From AP-15 sp963788085 (GTDB lineage: Bacteria; Pseudomonadota; Alphaproteobacteria; ATCC43930; CGMCC-115725): a stretch of 64,000 nucleotides of DNA. Under the pieces are notes generated by a model. It worked only from the letters and a program-made list of their open reading frames with translations, did no database searches and was not told the DNA's origin. This document shows positions 36,719-44,583 of the stretch, piece after piece. How positions within the stretch are numbered: position 1 is the stretch's first letter; the number at the start of each line of letters is the position of its first letter. The stretch is from positions 248,001-312,000 of the forward strand of contig CAWBFS010000017.1 of NCBI GenBank assembly GCA_963788085.1, in the 5' to 3' direction. A program made the position numbers and the translations under genes.

Positions 36719-37047
36719 CCCCCTGGCGGGTGTCGATACCGGATCGATCACCGCCGCCCTCGTACGAGTAGCCTGCCCGCTCGAGCTACGCCCATAAAAA
36801 GGCCCTACGCCTCAGGGTTCGGGGCCGATCCGTGGCAGATCTCGGGATCGCACAACTTCGAAGCAGCGACGCTCAGTCGCACCGCCTCAACATTAAAAGA
36901 TCGTAAGGTATTAATCACTCCCGTTGCGCAGACCAATCCGAGATCCAATTCTTTCCGTCAAAGTAAGGTTGATAGGACATTGGTGTCAGGAGGGCGCGGG
37001 TGTTCTATTTTTGTTTCCTATTGTTGTCGGAGCAACAGGTCCAGACC
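36719..37047. other. Gap with no recognised gene
   Basis: Falling GC content toward the COG4705 gene. No ORF with a family signature. An alternative in-frame ATG for the membrane protein at 37000 lies in it. A promoter is expected here but no convincing -35/-10 pair was identified. Confidence 0.4.
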
Positions 37048-37818
37048 ATGCGTAGTTCTGATGATTATGCTACTAAGGTCCCAGCGGTCACATTAACCTT
37101 CTGGATCATCAAAATTGCCGCGACAACCTTGGGGGAGACCGGCGGTGATTCGGTCACGATGACGCTGAATTGGGGCTACTTGACTGGAACGGTGATTTTC
37201 CTGTCACTCCTGATGGTCTTGGTTTGGCTTCAAATCGCCGCGAAAAGGTTTAATCCGTTGCTTTATTGGGCGACCATCGTGGCCTCCACCACGGCCGGCA
37301 CGACGATGGCTGATTTTGCCGACCGCTCCCTGGGCATTGGCTACACCGGCGGGTCATCGCTTTTGTTCTGCTGCCTCCTCGCAACTCTCGCCCTCTGGTA
37401 TTGGTCTCTCGGCTCGATATCGGTGGAAACCGTAAATACACCGAAGGTAGAAGTGTTCTATTGGGCAGCGATCACCTTCTCTCAAACGCTGGGTACCGCG
37501 CTTGGGGACTGGATGGCGGATACGACCGGTCTCGGATATGAAGGCGGCGCCCTTGTATTCGCTGCCGGGCTCGCAGTGCTCGCTATCGCCTATTATCGTA
37601 CGAGCATCTCGCGCGTGATGCTGTTCTGGGCTGCGTTCATCCTGACCCGACCGTTGGGGGCTACGGTTGGCGATTTTCTAGACAAACCGGTAAATCATGG
37701 CGGTCTCGCTCTGAGCCGGCCAATTGCCTCGGCGGTGATCGCCGCCTTCATTCTCGGGTGCCTTGTCTTGCTGCCGCAGCGGGCCGGTACACACCCGGGA
37801 CAATCCTCTGCGGCGTGA
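37048..37818 (+). CDS. COG4705-type membrane protein with four internal repeats
   Basis: 256-residue polytopic membrane protein (about eight helices). Four related units are visible: LTFWIIKIAATTLGETGGDS, LLYWATIVASTTAGTTMADFAD, VFYWAAITFSQTLGTALGDWMAD and MLFWAAFILTRPLGATVGDFLD. Each has W-(A/I)-x-I...T-x-G-x-x-x-x-D, placing an acidic residue at the helix end; this is the COG4705 uncharacterised family. A transport or metal-linked role has been suggested by the repeated acids but is not established. ATG 37048 is preferred over 37000, whose extra residues are not conserved in character. Confidence 0.72.
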   Translation: MRSSDDYATKVPAVTLTFWIIKIAATTLGETGGDSVTMTLNWGYLTGTVIFLSLLMVLVWLQIAAKRFNPLLYWATIVASTTAGTTMADFADRSLGIGYTGGSSLLFCCLLATLALWYWSLGSISVETVNTPKVEVFYWAAITFSQTLGTALGDWMADTTGLGYEGGALVFAAGLAVLAIAYYRTSISRVMLFWAAFILTRPLGATVGDFLDKPVNHGGLALSRPIASAVIAAFILGCLVLLPQRAGTHPGQSSAA

Positions 37819-37888
37819 AAGTCGTCGCCGATTGCGGCGGCTTGCTGTCGGCGCGACCCAGAGCCTATTTTCAGCATCGTCGAGCGCG

Positions 37889-38249
37889 TTCACTTCGGTC
37901 TCGCTCAACCCGCCGCCGCTCGCGCAGTGGAACGCTTCTCTTTATGCGCGGAGCCTGCCGGCCTTCCAGGAGGGCTCGGATATGGTCGTCAACGATCGAA
38001 CTCTCGAATAAATTTGCCCACACGCACGAGAACAAATTCGCCGAGATCGACCACATCATCCCGGAATGCGGCGCGCCGGTGCTGATCGGCTCGGCTGCAC
38101 ATTTCGAGTGCCGCAATGAGTAGCGGCATTACGGCGGCGACCACATCATCTTCTTCGGCCACGTCGAGCGCTACGCCTACACAACCAAGCCGACCTTGTT
38201 ATTCTGCCGCGGCAAATACATGCGCGGCGAGCCGCTGATCCCGACCTGA
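37889..38249 (+). pseudogene. Decayed copy of the flavin reductase
   Basis: This stretch matches 36343-36718 of the intact reductase closely: FTSVSL, SLPAFQEGS, ELSNKFAHTHENKFAEIDH, and GDHIIFFGHVERYAY. It starts abruptly at the 5' side, has lost several bases around 38000-38010 (between VVND and ELSNKF) and has a TAG at 38121-38123 where the intact copy has a Tyr codon (TAT). The monooxygenase half is absent. It is a partial duplication that has decayed. Confidence 0.88.
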
Positions 38250-38518
38250 AGCCGTGCGGGGATACCCGCTGGACCACTACTTTGCCGATAAAGGAGGCCG
38301 CTCGGCCTGATTAACCATGATACTATCGGTTAGGTAAACGACTATAATTCTTTACATTATTGTTACAAGCCCGTTACAAATATAAAAGTTTCATAAAGGC
38401 AAATTCGTCCAAAACACGTCAAAAATTTGTTGACTCTCTGACGACAGCGAGTGAATTTTAACCACCGGCGCTATCTGGGCCGGCGTCAGTCGAAAATCAC
38501 GCGAGATGGGAGGACAAC
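38250..38518. other. AT-rich regulatory-looking gap
   Basis: Much lower GC than the surroundings (38300-38440). It contains the direct repeat GTTACAA-gccc-GTTACAA (38362-38379), with an 11-bp period, and an AT-rich stretch (aaatataaaagtttcataaa) that could hold a -10. It precedes the secreted propeller gene. No coding frame recognised. Confidence 0.45.
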
Positions 38519-39940
38519 ATGCTTCACGCGCACAGTGCATTGCGCGCCTTACTCAAGAAATGCGTCGTATCGTCAGTATTGGTGGCTCTACCTGTGCTGG
38601 TGGCAGGTGAATGCAGCGGCAGCAGATAACGCGAGGGCAGGCGAAAAAAGTCGAACCGGCCGTCCATCTGCTCACCAGCGTTCCGATCCCGGTAAGTGCC
38701 AGCAATACACCGGCGGAATGTACTCATTCGATATCAGTTTCGTCGACCAAGTCGGACCGGAGTCTACTATCTCGCGGATCGGTCAGAACAAGGCCGTCGA
38801 CGTCGCTCTTCTGCCGAGTCGATCGTCACACAGATCATCCCGAACAACGGCCACGCGCCGTTCGCGGGGGTCTCGCCACCCGCCTTCTCGACCGCTACGG
38901 CCGGCCCGAATGGCGTCGTAGCCGCTTTCCCGTGGCTCTTTGTAACCGATGCGCCGAGCCGGGTGCTCAGTTTCAACCTCAGCGTGAACCCGCCCCAGAC
39001 CGTCAGCGAATGCACGACAAAGGCCGGCGAGCCCACCCGTGCTGACGAATTGGCCTACGATCCGGCAGGACGGGCTGATTCTTGCGATCAACAACGCCTG
39101 CAACCCCGCCGTTTGGCACCTTGATCACGGTCAACAAGGCGACCGGTGCTCTGACCTGCGGAATGAATATTCCCTATACTTTGGCCAACGGGGTCGATGC
39201 GCAAAACGGCGCCGAGCAGCCGGTGTGGGATCCGAAGCACCAAGTTGTTCTACGAGTCGATCCCGCAAATCGGGGACGAACCCGACGGTCGGCGGTATCA
39301 TCCGCATCACGACGACAGGGACGGTCAAGGTGATTTCGACCTTCACATTTTGCTCGCCGGCGGGCCTCGCGCTGAACCCGCGCACACGAGGATCTGCTCG
39401 CCAACTGCAATACGATTTGGGCCATACGGACGGCAGCTTGTGGACCGGGAATGCGGACAGGAGCACTGACACCGCAGCGCCCCAATTGGTGATTCTGAAT
39501 GCGAAGACAGGCTTGGTCCTGGCGAACGTTCTGGGCGCAGGCGTTGGGGACGAGGCCTGGTTCAATGCAGGGCGATAATCACTATTACGCCGCCTCCTCG
39601 GGCAGCAATCTCGCTCCGAACGCGCTCGTCCCGGCGCGCCCCCCGCTAGGGACAGCCACGAACAGCACCGGTCAATGATTCGCAAGGTGCCGCAACGCTC
39701 GATGTGATCGACGCGCTGAGCCGAAACTTGGACCAGCGGGTGCCGACCTTGAACACTCCGGCAGTGCCCGCGACCTCGGGCAATGTAAACGCCCCACTCC
39801 CCGCGGGACCGCACATTCGGTGGCTGCGTTTGAGCGGAACCAACCACGTGTTCGTGCCGATCGCGGCGAACAACGCCGTCCCGATTTGCTTGACCGGGTG
39901 CGTTACGATCTATGGAAGAGACGACCCGGACAGCGACTAG
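38519..39940 (+). pseudogene. Secreted beta-propeller-like protein, extensively frameshifted
   Basis: ATG 38519 opens a signal-peptide-like stretch (LLKKCVVSSVLVALPVLVAG), then the reading moves through all three frames. Recognisable pieces: MYSFDISFVDQ, GVYYLADRS, VTQIIPNNGHAPFAGVSPPAF, WLFVTDAPSRVLSFNL, GTLITVNKATGALTCGMNIPY, GIIRITTTGTVKVIS, RNLDQRVPTLNTPAVP and the end ICLTGCVTIYGRDDPDSD. The repeated LxVTDxxSxVLxF-type strands suggest a six- or seven-blade propeller (YncE/SMP-30-like) binding a small ligand outside the cell. At least eight shifts are needed to read it through. A strong terminator follows. Confidence 0.65.
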
Positions 39941-39996
39941 TCGAGCTCACGCTGGCGGCGAACAATCTTGCCACGACAGCTCTTAGCCTTCCACTG

Positions 39997-40031
39997 GTAT
40001 CCCTCACCCTTCCAGGGTGAGGGGCTCTTTT
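39997..40031 (+). terminator. Rho-independent terminator
   Basis: CCCTCACCCT-TCC-AGGGTGAGGG is a perfect 10-bp stem with a 3-nt loop, followed by GCTCTTTT. It lies about 60 bp after the propeller gene and 180 bp before livH. Confidence 0.75.
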
Positions 40032-40214
40032 GCCGGGCCCTCGCTGATGGCGCCGGCTTCGCGTCGCCATCGATCCCCTGGCTTCGTGCGGCTCTCTGCG
40101 GCGGGCCTTAACATAGGCCGCCGTTGCTGTTTTAATGTGTTGGGGTGACCGAACACCACCGATGGGGGAAACGTACATGCCGCGACTGCCTGCGCGGGCT
40201 GAACGCTGACCGGG

Positions 40215-41087
40215 ATGATCTCACTCGACCTGGCGGTCAACGCAATCGTCGCAGGCCTGTTGCTCGGCGGCTTTTATGCCGCGGTCACGGTCGGGGTGAC
40301 GATCTCCTTCGGCATGCTCGACATCGTCAACATCGCCCACCCGGCCTTCATCATGCTGGGGTCCTTTGTCGCCTACATCGTCAACTCCAATTTCGGCATC
40401 GACCCGATCTTGATCGGCGTCGTCATGGCGCCCGCATTCTTTCTCGTCGGCATGGCGGTCTACCAGATCTACTACTACGCGTTCGAACAGCGCGGCGAGG
40501 AGTCGATCCAAGGTCTCGCCTTCTTCTTCGGTCTATTGTTTGTCGGCGAGGTCGGGCTGATCCTGGTATTCGGCGTCGATTACCGGTTTGTCGAGGCCCC
40601 CTATATCGGTCCGAGCCTGCATCTCGGCTTTGTCGACCTGCCGTTGCGCATGCTGGTCCCGTTCCTGGTCTCGCTGTTGATGCTCGCGGTGCTGCAGGTC
40701 TTCTTGGGGCGCACCTTCATCGGCCGCGCCATCCTCGCCGTCTCGCAGGACCGGCTGGCCCTGCAGCTGATGGCGGCCAACCCCAGCCGCATCAAGCGCA
40801 TCGCCTTCGGCCTCTCGATCGCCACCGCCTCGGTCGCCGGCGCCCTGCTGATCATCATTCAGCCGGTCGAGCCGTCGATCGGCCGCGACTACATCGGGCG
40901 CATCTTTGCGATCTGCGTGCTCGGGGGCATGACCAGCTTTCCCGGCATGCTCGCCGGCGCCGTTCTGATCGGCGTCGTCGAAAGCATCACCGCGACCTTT
41001 TACGGCCCCTCCTGGGCGCCCGCCGTCGCCTTCGGCTTCCTCCTCCTGACCCTCGCCGTGCGCCCCGCCGGCATCCTCGGGCGCTAG
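40215..41087 (+). CDS. livH: Branched-chain amino acid ABC transporter permease LivH
   Basis: 290-residue inner-membrane permease of the HAAT (LivH) family: AIVAGLLLGGFYAAVTVGVTISFGMLDIVNIAHPAF at the N-terminus is the family hallmark, eight helices follow, and the EAA-like loop is seen in AVSQDRLALQLMAANPSRIKRIAFG. It is the first gene of livHMGF; no LivK/LivJ binding protein is encoded next to it, so the substrate (branched-chain amino acid, urea, amide or aromatic acid) is not fixed. Confidence 0.92.
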   Translation: MISLDLAVNAIVAGLLLGGFYAAVTVGVTISFGMLDIVNIAHPAFIMLGSFVAYIVNSNFGIDPILIGVVMAPAFFLVGMAVYQIYYYAFEQRGEESIQGLAFFFGLLFVGEVGLILVFGVDYRFVEAPYIGPSLHLGFVDLPLRMLVPFLVSLLMLAVLQVFLGRTFIGRAILAVSQDRLALQLMAANPSRIKRIAFGLSIATASVAGALLIIIQPVEPSIGRDYIGRIFAICVLGGMTSFPGMLAGAVLIGVVESITATFYGPSWAPAVAFGFLLLTLAVRPAGILGR

Positions 41088-41117
41088 CGATGATGCGGAG
41101 CGGTCCAGGTTCTTGCG

Positions 41118-41345
41118 CTGTTAGCATTTCTCCCGCACTGGGGGACTTGCCCTCTCCGCCCGCTTGCGGGGGGAGAGGGAGGGGACCCATCGCGTCGGCG
41201 ATGGGGAGGGTGAGGTGGGTCGTGCCACAGCCCAGAATTCCCCCACCTCACCCCGGCCCTCTCCGCCCCCAAGGGCGGAGAGGGGGAATAGGCAGCCCTG
41301 CGGGCCGGGCCCCTCCCTCTCCCGCAATGCGGGAGAGGGGCTCTT
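41118..41345. repeat. Cluster of GC-rich hairpin repeats inside the liv operon
   Basis: Several palindromes lie in series: ccctctccgcccgcttgcgg...gagaggg, gtgaggtggg...cccacctcac, ccctctccgcccccaagggcggagaggg, and ccctctcccgcaatgcgggagaggg. They separate livH from livM by 271 bp. This may trim the transcript or change the livH to livMGF ratio. No gene is seen here. Confidence 0.75.
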
Positions 41346-41358
41346 TCCGGTAGGGCAG

Positions 41359-42308
41359 ATGGGCACCGGGAAATTCTGGGTCGTCTCGTTTGTCGTCGCC
41401 ATCGCGTTTCTGCTGCTGACGCGCGGGCTCCTCGCCAACGAATATTATTTCTTCGCCGCCTACCAGGTGCTGCAGTTCATCGTCCTGGCGACGGCGTGGA
41501 ACATTCTCGGCGGCTATACCGGGTACACCAATTTCGGCACCGGCGCGTTTTTCGCCGTGGGGGCCTACAGCGCCGTCGTCCTGCACAAGCTCACATCCCT
41601 GCCGGTTCCGGTCATGATGCTGGTTGGCGGCGTCACCTCCGGCATTGTCGGGTTTGGCATGGGGTATTTGACCCTGCGGCTCAAAGGCGTGTTTTTTGCG
41701 ATCGCCACCTTGGCATTGGCGATCGTCGCGCAGACCCTGATCGTCAACTGGGATTTTGTCGGCGGATCGCGCGGCATTTATGTCATTCGGCCGCAGCAAT
41801 CGCCGATCTACGGCAGCTACATCCAGTATCTCTATTCGCTGATGCTGGCGCTGACCTGGATCTCGGTGGCGATCGCGCGCACCATCGAGCGCTCGACATC
41901 TCGGCCTCGGCTTCAACGCGATCCGCGACGACGAGCAGGCGGCCGAGGCGGCGGGGGTGCCGACCCTGCGGCTTAAGCTGATCTCGACAACATTGAGCGG
42001 CGCGCTGATGGGAATGTCGGGCGCCCCCTTGCCCTATTACGTGACCTATCTCGATCCGGCCTCGAGCTTCAATCTCTCCTATGCCGTCAACAGCGTCGCA
42101 ATGCCGATTGATCGGCGGCATGACCAGCTGGATCGGCCCGGTTATCGGCGCGGTATTGCTCGGCACGATCCAGCAGCTCGCCACAGTGACGATCTCCTCG
42201 GCGCTCAATCTGCTGATCGTCGGCGTTCTGCTGATCGTCTTCGTGGTCATTGCGCCCAATGGCATCGTCGGGCTTGTGCAGAGCCGCCGGCGCGCCAGGC
42301 TCCGCTGA
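41359..42308 (+). CDS. livM: Branched-chain amino acid ABC transporter permease LivM, two frameshifts
   Basis: Second permease of the HAAT transporter. Typical stretches: AWNILGGYTGYTNFGTGAFFAVGAYS, LTLRLKGVFFAIATLALA, and the EAA loop GLGFNAIRDDEQAAEAAGVPT. The frame breaks at 41896 (extra A; removal gives ERSHLGLGFNAIRDDEQ) and 42107 (extra A; removal gives VAMPLIGGMTSWIGP). The C-terminal part ends in IVLFVVIAPNGIVG-type sequence. Its TGA overlaps the ATG of livG (TGATG). Both insertions restore perfectly conserved stretches, so the protein is probably functional in the organism. Confidence 0.87.
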
Positions 42309-43045
42309 TGGCCGCCTCGATCCTGGAGGTCCGCGGGCTCGGCAAGCGCTTCGGCGGTTTTGTCGCGCTCGAGGACATCAACCTCACCGTCGCCGTGGGC
42401 GAGCGGCTCGGCTTGATCGGGCCCAACGGCTCGGGCAAGAGCACGCTCGTCAACTGCCTCTCCGGCACATTGCATCACGACAGCGGGAGCACGGTATTTG
42501 ACGGGCACACCATCGACGGCATGCCGGCCTACCGGCGCACCCGATTGGGGCTCGCCCGCAGCTTCCAACTGCCAAAGCCGTTCCGCAGCCTCAACCTCGT
42601 CGACAATCTGCGGATTCCGCTGCTCTACACCGTCAATGCCCGGCATGGCGCGCATCTCTCCGGTGCCGCGATCGATGAGCGCTGCCGCACGCTGCTCGCC
42701 GATGTCGGGCTCGCCGACAAGGCGCTGCATCTGCCGCGCGACTTGACCCAGGTCGAGATGCGCAAGCTCGAGCTCGCCCGCGCCGTCGCCAGCGCGCCGC
42801 GCCTCTTGTTTGCCGACGAGGCGATGGCGGGCTTGTCGCCTTCCGAGGTCGAGGAGATCCTGCTCGTGCTCTTCCGCCTCAACGAGCAGGGCATCACGAT
42901 CGTGTTGATCGAGCACATCATGCGCGCCGTGATGAGCTTTTCGACCCGGCTCGTCGTGCTGGTCGCCGGGCAGAAGATCGCCGACGGCTCGCCGCAGGAA
43001 GCGATCCGCAACCCCGAGGTCGAGAGGGCCTATCTTGGCGAGTAG
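42308..43045 (+). CDS. livG: ABC transporter ATPase LivG
   Basis: 245-residue nucleotide-binding subunit. Walker A GPNGSGKST (near residue 38), Q-loop in SFQLPKPF, Walker B LLFADEAMAGLS and the His switch in LIEHIMRAV. The signature motif is degenerate (DLTQVEMRKLELARA in place of LSGGQ), as in some LivG-like subunits that pair with a canonical LivF. Translationally coupled to livM. Confidence 0.9.
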   Translation: MAASILEVRGLGKRFGGFVALEDINLTVAVGERLGLIGPNGSGKSTLVNCLSGTLHHDSGSTVFDGHTIDGMPAYRRTRLGLARSFQLPKPFRSLNLVDNLRIPLLYTVNARHGAHLSGAAIDERCRTLLADVGLADKALHLPRDLTQVEMRKLELARAVASAPRLLFADEAMAGLSPSEVEEILLVLFRLNEQGITIVLIEHIMRAVMSFSTRLVVLVAGQKIADGSPQEAIRNPEVERAYLGE

Positions 43046-43136
43046 CCTCCTTTGCCCGGGCGGGCATCCACTATTCGTCATGGCCGGGCTCGACCCGTGG
43101 GCCTTCGCCGGACGGCCTATCTGGCGCGAGTAGCCT
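43040..43136. repeat. 88-bp repeat unit at the livG/livF junction with 9-bp direct repeats
   Basis: gagtagcct occurs at 43040-43048 (containing the livG stop) and again at 43128-43136. Between them is a palindrome-like stretch with gggcgggcatccac and gtcatggccgggctcgaccc, resembling dispersed repeats of Bradyrhizobium-type genomes. The arrangement looks like a small element inserted with a target duplication, and it separates livF from a normal start codon. Confidence 0.55.
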
Positions 43137-43142
43137 TCGGTA

Positions 43143-43851
43143 GGCCTCGACGCCGGCTACGGCGCGGTGCGGGTGCTCGAGGACGTGTCGCTGTCGGTCG
43201 AACCCGGGCAGACCGTCGTGCTGCTCGGCACCAACGGCAACGGCAAGAGCACCCTGATGAAATGCGTCATGGGGATCGTGCCGCCGACCGCCGGGACGAT
43301 CGTCGCCGAGATCGACGGCGAGCGGCACGATCTGGTCGGCCGCTCGACCGAGGCGATCGTCGATCTCGGGATCAGCCTGGTGCCGGAAGGCCGGCGCCTC
43401 TTCCCCAAGCTGACGCGTCGAGGAAAACCTGCTGTTGGGCGCCTTCCGCCCGCTCGCCCGCACGGCGATCGCGCACAATCTCGATTCCTCATACGACACC
43501 TTCCCGGTGCTCCGCGAGCGGCGGCGCCAATTGGCCGGCAGCCTCAGCGGCGGCGAGCAGCAGATGCTGGCCTTGGCGCGCGCGCTGATGTCGGCGCCCA
43601 AGATCCTGCTGATCGACGAGCCGTCGGTCGGCCTCGCCCCGGTCCTCGTCAAGCGCACGATCGAGAAGATCAAGGAATTGAAGGACCGTCACCAGCTGAC
43701 CGTGCTGATGGCCGAGCAGAACTTCATCCAGGCCGTCCGCATCGCCGACCGCGGCTACGTCATCGTCCACGGCAAGATCGCCTTCGAAGGCGGCTCCGCC
43801 GACGAGCTCAACAACAACGAGCTCGTCCGCAAATTCTATCTGGGGCTTTGA
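43143..43851 (+). CDS. livF: ABC transporter ATPase LivF, 5' end disrupted, frameshifted
   Basis: Second ATPase of the transporter. GLDAGYGAVRVLEDVSLSVEPGQ, Walker A LGTNGNGKST, the LVPEGRRLFPKLT segment typical of LivF, canonical signature LSGGEQQ, Walker B ILLIDEPSVGLAP and the His region VLMAEQNF are present. Removing one C at 43416 restores KLTVEENLLLGAFRPLAR. Upstream of GLDAGYG the frame meets a TAG within the repeat unit, and the first in-frame start candidates (GTG codons at about 43167) would cut off the first strand. The true start is therefore not resolved. Confidence 0.83.
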
Positions 43852-43898
43852 GCCGTCGCTCCGCGAGAAACGCCCATGGGCCCCGCGCAGGCGCTAGA

Positions 43899-44357
43899 TC
43901 AAAGAGGGTTCGGGCCGACAACTTCCCAGCGGTAGCGCTCGAAGAGTTTCTTGTGTTCGTCGGCGTTGTCAGGACGGCGCTCCGAGAGCGCTTCAACGAG
44001 GCCGCCGGCGGCAGCCGGGGTATAGAGAAACAGAACGCGGCCAGTTTCTTTGCCCGTGTTCTTCCAGGCATGCGCGATGTTGCGCGGCATGAATGCGCAG
44101 GTGCCGGGCCCGCCGACGGTTACCTCGTCGCCGATCTTGAAGGTGAATTCGCTGGAAATGACCCAGGCAACCTCATCGCTGTCACGGTGCAGATGATGAA
44201 GGCTCGCGGTGCCGGCGGGCAGGGTCTCCTCGAACATCATGATGCTCTCACCGGTATCGCGACCGAGGAGCTTTAACGCAAAAAAACGGCCGGGTGTCGG
44301 CGAGTCGAAATGCTTTCCGCCGCCCGCAGGCACCACGAAGCCTTTTGTTGCGGTCAT
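43899..44357 (-). CDS. Single-domain cupin protein
   Basis: 152-residue cupin. First motif with metal ligands in SLHHLHRDSDEVAWVISSEF (His, His, Glu) and second motif PRNIAHAWKNTG (His). GGAAGG lies 9 bp before ATG 44357. It is divergent from the 8-GAF kinase gene with 226 bp between the starts, so the two probably share a control region. It may bind or modify the small molecule sensed by that kinase; this is inference from position. Confidence 0.82.
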   Translation of the reverse strand: MTATKGFVVPAGGGKHFDSPTPGRFFALKLLGRDTGESIMMFEETLPAGTASLHHLHRDSDEVAWVISSEFTFKIGDEVTVGGPGTCAFMPRNIAHAWKNTGKETGRVLFLYTPAAAGGLVEALSERRPDNADEHKKLFERYRWEVVGPNPL

Positions 44358-44583
44358 GTTGGGTGTCCTTCCCCGTGGGGGAATGAGCATAACCGTCGGC
44401 GACTCGATCCACCAGTCCATGATTGTTCTGTCAGATTTGATCCACTAGCGGCGAGAACAGTGGGCGGGTATTCTCGCGCGTAATACGTGTACCGCTCGGT
44501 CGCGGCATCCGAGCTGCCCGGCAGCCGAACCGCCGACCGTTGGGAGGTCCCAGCGGGCACCGGCGGGGAGGCCAGGCGACCGA

